A stretch of DNA of 64,000 nucleotides from Halomonas sp. I5-271120 (lineage in GTDB: Bacteria; Pseudomonadota; Gammaproteobacteria; Pseudomonadales; Halomonadaceae), in contig NZ_CP130702.1 in assembly GCF_030553075.1 (NCBI RefSeq), forward strand, positions 165,492 to 229,491, given 5' to 3'. Below are positions 60,010 to 64,000 of this stretch, piece after piece. A program made the position numbers and the translations under genes. The notes beneath the pieces are model-generated. The model was not told where the DNA came from, did not search any database, and saw only the letters and a program-made list of their open reading frames with translations. Numbering within the stretch: position 1 is the first letter of the stretch; each line of letters starts with the position of its first letter.

Positions 60010-60369
60010 TCAGGCGCTCTTGCGCTGACCGGAATCCATCGCTCCCCACGGGTTGATGAGACCTTCCGCGATCCATGCGAGGTAGGTGGTCGCATAATGC
60101 GGCTGGTACAGGCCGACGACGATGCGCTCCTGCGTAGCCCGGTCCAGCGCTTCCAGGGTCTCTGCGGACAGCACTTCCTCGCCAACCTGGAAGACATCGC
60201 GCTGATGGGCATACGCGACCACTGCCGGCTCACCCTCGCGCATCTCCAGTTTCATATCCACTTCGAAGTCACGGCTCTTGGCCACCGAGATCAGGGGGGA
60301 CTTGATCCCGCCATTCATTTCCGGCACCGGGTAAGAGATTGAGACCTGTCCAATGTGTGCGATTGCCAT
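60010..60369 (-). CDS. Hypothetical protein (119 aa)
   Basis: ATG 60369 follows AAAGGAGTGCACAATCG. A beta-rich first half (IGQVSISYPVPEMNGGIKS) is followed by helices with EALDRATQERIVVGLYQ. It is soluble, with no Cys. No family was recognised. Confidence 0.5.
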   Translation of the reverse strand: MAIAHIGQVSISYPVPEMNGGIKSPLISVAKSRDFEVDMKLEMREGEPAVVAYAHQRDVFQVGEEVLSAETLEALDRATQERIVVGLYQPHYATTYLAWIAEGLINPWGAMDSGQRKSA

Positions 60370-60594
60370 CGATTGTGCACTCCTTTAGTTCCATGTTCGC
60401 CGGTATAACCCTTGGCGCCGACAATTTACACCGTACCACGATGATTCAGATGCGGAACCCTATTGCGCCGATAGCCCCCTTCTCCACTTGTTTTTACGGA
60501 ACAGTGGATCGATGTATAGTCCTATACCGCGTTCAAATCGATCATTAACGCCCTAGAATCTGTTAGAATAAATGATTTTCTCGGGGGTTTTAAT

Positions 60595-60831
60595 ATGGTT
60601 GCTAGCAACGATGATGAATGGGTGCTGGTAGATGTCACCTACAATGGGAAAGAGGGAGTTGAAGTTACAGCACACATCAAGCTACCCGATGGGCGAATGC
60701 AAAGAGTTGATTTTTCTCAGATGACAAAAGAATGCTTTTGTCACCTATCCAGAGATAAAAAGCTGGAGCTTTCTATTCGCGAGAGGAATCTAAATTTCCT
60801 AACACAACCTCCACGCGGTTTTGGGTCGTAA
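60595..60831 (+). CDS. Small hypothetical protein (78 aa)
   Basis: ATG 60595 has CGGGGG upstream. It is AT-rich, a soluble beta-type start (WVLVDVTYNGKEGVEVTAHI) with a basic end. Not recognised. Confidence 0.45.
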   Translation: MVASNDDEWVLVDVTYNGKEGVEVTAHIKLPDGRMQRVDFSQMTKECFCHLSRDKKLELSIRERNLNFLTQPPRGFGS

Positions 60832-61004
60832 AGATAGAAAAAAGGGTGGTGCTCTACTAAGGGCTGAGTCGAGGGAATACTTGAAGCCTTGTTGCAGGCG
60901 CTAGAGTCAGGCGTTGTTGGCTGCATTGAAAATTTCTCAGGTGGGATGTGTTAGTGGCCGGCGCCCGGCCACTGGCGGCAAGCTAGAGACAATAGGTTCA
61001 TAAC

Positions 61005-61412
61005 CTACTGATTACGAATAAATTCTACCCCGTCTTTCACTGACTCGACACCTTGCTCTAGCAGATCGCTATTGGAAGACATATCCGACCAACTTGGCTT
61101 GTCACCATCGATAAAGGATGCGCCTTCATCCTTGAGGCTTGAGCCCACCTTTTCAAAGGCTGACCCCGCCTTCTCGCTAAAGCTCTCGATCTTTTCATTG
61201 AAGGTGGATTCATCAATTCCCAGCTTTTCCATGGCCTTTTCAGCCTTCTGGGTGAGGTTCCCATTAGCATCCGACATGCCGTCAAAAAAGCTTGATCCGC
61301 TCTCCATGAGCTTGGCCGCCGTTTTCTCGAAGTCGGTTGTCTCTGCCATTGCCTGACCGCTGACAATTGAGGTGGCCATCAGTACGGTCATGAGTCCTTT
61401 TACGCGCTTCAT
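61005..61412 (-). CDS. Small exported acidic protein (135 aa)
   Basis: A signal peptide with the cleavage-like GQAMAETT near residue 20 is followed by an acidic, Ser-rich helical mature part (FEKTAAKLMESGSSFFDG, EKAGSAFEKVGSSLKDE) with weak internal repetition. It is probably periplasmic. ATG 61412 has GAAGAGCGAC upstream. Confidence 0.55.
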   Translation of the reverse strand: MKRVKGLMTVLMATSIVSGQAMAETTDFEKTAAKLMESGSSFFDGMSDANGNLTQKAEKAMEKLGIDESTFNEKIESFSEKAGSAFEKVGSSLKDEGASFIDGDKPSWSDMSSNSDLLEQGVESVKDGVEFIRNQ

Positions 61413-61474
61413 GTGTCGCTCTTCATGTTGGTTTCAATGGCATGATGACACGCCCCTTTTGATCCAGAACCTAA

Positions 61475-61496
61475 CTTCAGGGATATATCCTCGAAG
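61475..61496. repeat. 22-bp palindromic word, third copy
   Basis: CTTCAGGGATATATCCTCGA plus AG. Related copies are CTTCAGAGATATATCCCTGA plus AG at 49344-49365 and CTTCACAGATATATCCCTGA plus AG at 45711-45732 (inside the helicase gene). The consensus is a palindrome centred on GATATATC. Confidence 0.6.
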
Positions 61497-61670
61497 CCTA
61501 TTGGCCCCCTATCGGCATTTTTCGGTATCACTTCAACCGACATTGCGGCGCACCCGTCCTGGGCGCCCAGCAAAGGTGATGGTCAAAAATTGATCAGCTT
61601 GTGCTTGAGAGCGGGACAATGCCGGCCGTGAGGCGGTTCATGACAGGTCCGTGACCAGTTGTTCACCGAC

Positions 61671-61693
61671 TTTTCCACAGAAAACGTGGAAAA
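61671..61693. promoter_or_regulatory. Inverted repeat TTTTCCAC-N7-GTGGAAAA
   Basis: A perfect 8+7+8 inverted repeat about 110 bases upstream of the TrfB-like gene. It is a candidate operator, perhaps for autoregulation; the arms also resemble weak DnaA boxes. Confidence 0.45.
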
Positions 61694-61801
61694 ACTCACA
61701 TACCAGCTTATTTGCTGATGGTGAATATAGAAACCAATCGGTCGTTGCCGATGTTCCCATATCTGATATTTTATTGGTCTCACTCAAACGGAGGCATTCT
61801 T

Positions 61802-62401
61802 GTGCACCCCGCTACCTTCGACATTCTGGCCGACAGCCTGGGCATGTCAGGACTTGGCCGCGATGCGGCTCATGATGTGCTGACCGGAGAGGTGGGAACT
61901 CTGACCGCTGCTGCCCGCCGACATGGCATCAGCCGCCCCGCGGTGGCACGCCAAGTGCGCCGAATCCAGGAAACCACCGACGCGGGGGAAGTGGAAGTCA
62001 GCTTGTCGCTGTCAGTGGGGGAACTTGATGCCCTCGTCCGGCAGCGAGAAGACGCTCAATGGCCACCAGCGCCAGCTCCGTCGGCGTTGGTCGACCGGGC
62101 CAAGAGCCTGCTGGATGCTCAGCTCACGGTCCAGCGGGCACCGACAAAGGCAATCGCCTTCTATGGCCGTGAGAATGCCCTGGAGATCATCCTCGAGCGC
62201 AGGCTCACGTCCGCCATCCATCTGCGTACGCTGCTACCTCCCCCGCAACACCCTGAGATATTCATCCTGAATGGCGGCGCGTCGCACGCGGCGCTGCCGC
62301 GTTCGGCAGGGGTCATCGCCGAGCAGGCGCACTGGCATTTGAAACTGGATAGCCTCGAGGCCTTGCAGCGCTTCGTGGCATCAGTGACCAAGGCCCCCTG
62401 A
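61802..62401 (+). CDS. TrfB/KorA-like regulator (199 aa)
   Basis: GTG 61802 has CGGAGG seven bases upstream; a longer frame from 61712 lacks one. The N-terminal part (residues about 15-60) is a TrfB/KorA-type helix-turn-helix: AHDVLTGEVGTLTAAARRHG then ISRPAVARQVRRI. The C-terminal 100 residues, with KAIAFYGRENALEIILERRL, are unassigned. KorA-type proteins repress replication and maintenance promoters on plasmids, which fits the replicon here. Confidence 0.65.
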   Translation: MHPATFDILADSLGMSGLGRDAAHDVLTGEVGTLTAAARRHGISRPAVARQVRRIQETTDAGEVEVSLSLSVGELDALVRQREDAQWPPAPAPSALVDRAKSLLDAQLTVQRAPTKAIAFYGRENALEIILERRLTSAIHLRTLLPPPQHPEIFILNGGASHAALPRSAGVIAEQAHWHLKLDSLEALQRFVASVTKAP

Positions 62402-62516
62402 AGGGGATCTCGCACATGGTAGGCTTGGCAGCACGATCGACCTGACGGCCGTGCCGGGAGAATGGCTCGGCATCGGTCGCCCCGCCCTTAGGGTCACGTT
62501 CGCCAAGGAGAGCTCC

Positions 62517-62695
62517 GTGTCCAAGCCGTACCGCCTTCCCATCATTGCCGCTAAGTCGTGCTGGTGGTCGTCTTCCTCGCCCCCTGGATCGTGCTCGGTA
62601 TCCCGACTCTGTGGGCCATGTCGAAGCTCTGGAAGCGGATCGGTCCTGTGGTGAGGCAATGGCGCCAGCGCCGCTCTTCCCGCAAGACATCTTGA
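62517..62695 (+). pseudogene. Frameshifted small membrane protein gene
   Basis: GTG 62517 after AAGGAGAGCTCC starts SKPYRLPIIAA. Then the sense-looking frame switches to one reading VLVVVFLAPWIVLGIPTLW and a basic tail (WKRIGPVVRQWRQRRSSRK) ending at 62695. One base change near 62550 would restore a single 58-60 residue membrane protein. Confidence 0.4.
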
Positions 62696-62728
62696 TCAGC
62701 ACCGATTCCTGAAGATCGGTCAAGCAAG

Positions 62729-63396
62729 GTGCCTGCCCCAGAGGCAGGCTCCTACACCTACCGGGCGATCATCACCGACTCGCGTGGACACGAAACTGTC
62801 CTGAAAGATGAGCTGGTCTTCGGGGAGCCGGAGCCCTTCGAGATCGAACAGCGCCTCTACGTCTCAAATTCGCTGATGCGCGAGCCTCTGGAGGTGAACA
62901 TCTCCCCCGTGTTAGCGGTGGCCATCCCCGCGACTACATCAACCGATATGAGTTTGAGGTGAGCGGAAAGGTGCTGGAAGATGCCCGCCGCTATGCCAGG
63001 GTAAGCCTCGATGAAGGCTCCCACGACATCGTGGTCAGGGGCTTCACCGATTACGGCGAGACTGCTGAGCAAGTCGAGACCATTGAAGTGGTCGCGAACA
63101 AGCCGCCAACTTGCGAAATGTCATTGAGCGAGTCGAGCACCAGCTGGCGCTATCGCTCGGATTGCAACGATACCGATGGCCGAGTGCAAGATTACGAATG
63201 GACCCTCAATGGTGAGGTCATCGGTCTGACCAGCTATGGCTTGTCCATCTCGAAGGGGCAGTTCGAGCAAAAACCGGAGGTCCAGCTGCGTTCGCTGGAT
63301 GATTCCGGCGATTACTTAGAGCCTGTCACCAAGTCACAATCCTACCCACCAAGACCGCCCCGCTGGCATCGAGCCAGCGGGGTTTTTTGTGCATGA
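62729..63396 (+). pseudogene. Decayed PKD/cadherin-like repeat protein
   Basis: Two overlapping frames, 62729-62962 and 62959-63396, are one gene broken by a frameshift near 62930: joining them gives a continuous NISP...DYINRYEFEVSGKV stretch. The parts read as beta-sandwich repeats (SYTYRAIITDSRGHE; SHDIVVRGFTDYGE; CNDTDGRVQDYEWTLNG), as in adhesins and surface proteins. There is no start or signal peptide, and the end runs through a terminator, so the gene is a remnant. Confidence 0.6.
63358..63388 (+). terminator. Rho-independent terminator
   Basis: CCCCGCTGGC pairs perfectly with GCCAGCGGGG around ATCGA, followed by TTTTTT. It lies inside the read-through end of the decayed gene, showing that the original stop was upstream. 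Confidence 0.9.
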
Positions 63397-63511
63397 CCGA
63401 CGAAAAGCACACCGCATGGTCATGTCCTCCCAAAGATGGCGCCGAACAACCGATGACGCTCTATCCCTCTCCATAGACTGGGGGAGCACAACCAGATAAT
63501 AGGAGATGCAG

Positions 63512-64000
63512 ATGAGCAATGATTCCGGCGTGCCTTTCTTCGAACAGGATCCACACGAGATACATCAACAGCAGGCGGATCGTGAAGATAAGCTGGGGGC
63601 TACCAGCCCTTCTCTGGTGCTTGGCCTCCCCAAGCTGCTGATCCACGCTGTCGTGGCTGGCGCGATCACACATTTCGCACCGGTCTATCGCGTGGAGCTT
63701 CAGTGGGTCGCCCAGCAGGTGGCAGATGCCATGGGGGACGCTTTCCCGTACCAGACCTGGTACTACTGGTTCCTCGCCATGGTCTGGCTGGTGGTCATGG
63801 CCCCGGCGGTATGGCGACTGCTGGCGCTACTCACTACCCGATTCGAGTTCACCACCCAGCGTGTCTATTACGCCCGTGGGGTATTGAATCGCCAGCGGGA
63901 CCAGTTGGAGATCTCGCGCATCCGGGATCTGTCGACCAATAGCCCCTTCTGGCAGCGTCCCTTCGGGCTAGGCGCTCTGGTCATGGACACGGTGGACCGT
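63512..64000 (+). CDS. PH-domain (YdbT-like) membrane protein, 3' end outside the window
   Basis: ATG 63512 follows ATAGGAGATGCAG; the frame is open to the window edge (163 codons). A polar N-terminus is followed by two membrane helices (about residues 30-50 and 80-105) and the start of a bacterial PH-like domain (FEFTTQRVYYARGVLNRQRDQLEISRIRDLST). This order fits bPH_2 proteins of the YdbS/YdbT type in the inner membrane. Confidence 0.7.
   Translation, partial: MSNDSGVPFFEQDPHEIHQQQADREDKLGATSPSLVLGLPKLLIHAVVAGAITHFAPVYRVELQWVAQQVADAMGDAFPYQTWYYWFLAMVWLVVMAPAVWRLLALLTTRFEFTTQRVYYARGVLNRQRDQLEISRIRDLSTNSPFWQRPFGLGALVMDTVDR

Overview
The window looks like part of a large plasmid or chromid of a gammaproteobacterium, most likely Halomonas or a close relative. 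This is inferred from the plasmid replication and regulation genes (iteron origin plus initiator at 52.2-54.3 kb, a TrfB/KorA-like regulator at 61.8 kb, a Tus-like Ter-binding protein at 30.7 kb), from MvaT/H-NS and DmeF/DmeR types typical of the group, and from mosaic base composition. No database search was possible; family names rest on motifs read from the translations.

Layout. 0-7.6 kb: a run of small or unknown plasmid genes on the + strand, headed by a PAPS-reductase/DndC-like protein. At least six genes here have a short structured leader of one design just before the ribosome site, and two places carry pairs of H-type pseudoknots. 7.7-10 kb: a PD-(D/E)XK-like nuclease, an HD hydrolase whose frame is joined through a G8 tract to a truncated HigA-like antitoxin, and a membrane protein. 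10.1-19.4 kb: a tight recC-recB-recD operon (minus strand). 19.7-24.8 kb: AT-richer cargo, a recC fragment, two 70-bp repeats, a RES/Xre toxin-antitoxin pair and a tyrosine recombinase. 24.8-28.6 kb: an array of about eleven very small genes joined by nearly identical junctions and bounded by a 185-bp exact direct repeat. 29.4-34.7 kb: a second tyrosine recombinase, the Tus-like protein, an orphan FlhD, DsbD and a two-HTH protein. 34.7-36.8 kb: a CoiA-like protein. 36.9-40.0 kb: a complete ISL3-family element with an 8-bp target duplication and a cobalt/nickel efflux operon (dmeR-dmeF) as cargo. 40-48.3 kb (minus strand): lipoprotein, CX5R phosphatase-like protein, two H-NS-type proteins, a membrane protein, a HelD-like helicase and unknown genes. 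48.3-52.1 kb: a long regulatory stretch with inverted repeats and palindromes, and a possible second initiator whose leader is overlapped by an antisense RNA. 52.2-54.3 kb: origin made of two 230-bp modules, then the initiator gene. 54.3-58.05 kb: a quorum-sensing module (luxR, luxI, shared lux box) facing a 42-residue Gly-rich peptide, a WHHHILDT-motif (GRDP-like) protein and a MATE exporter. 58-64 kb: scars of the initiator 3' end, a nucleotidyltransferase pair, small unknown genes, the TrfB-like regulator, a decayed PKD-like gene and the start of a PH-domain membrane protein.

How the parts may work together. RecBCD, the recombinases and the Tus-like protein act on DNA ends, integration and fork arrest; MvaT and the short H-NS protein probably silence the AT-rich cargo. 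The best candidate for an undescribed system is the module at 54.3-58.05 kb: an acyl-homoserine-lactone circuit whose lux box sits between luxI and a three-gene operon that could make, modify and export a short peptide ending in a Gly/His/Cys/Trp tail. The second candidate is the family of covarying pseudoknots and leader hairpins in the first 6 kb.
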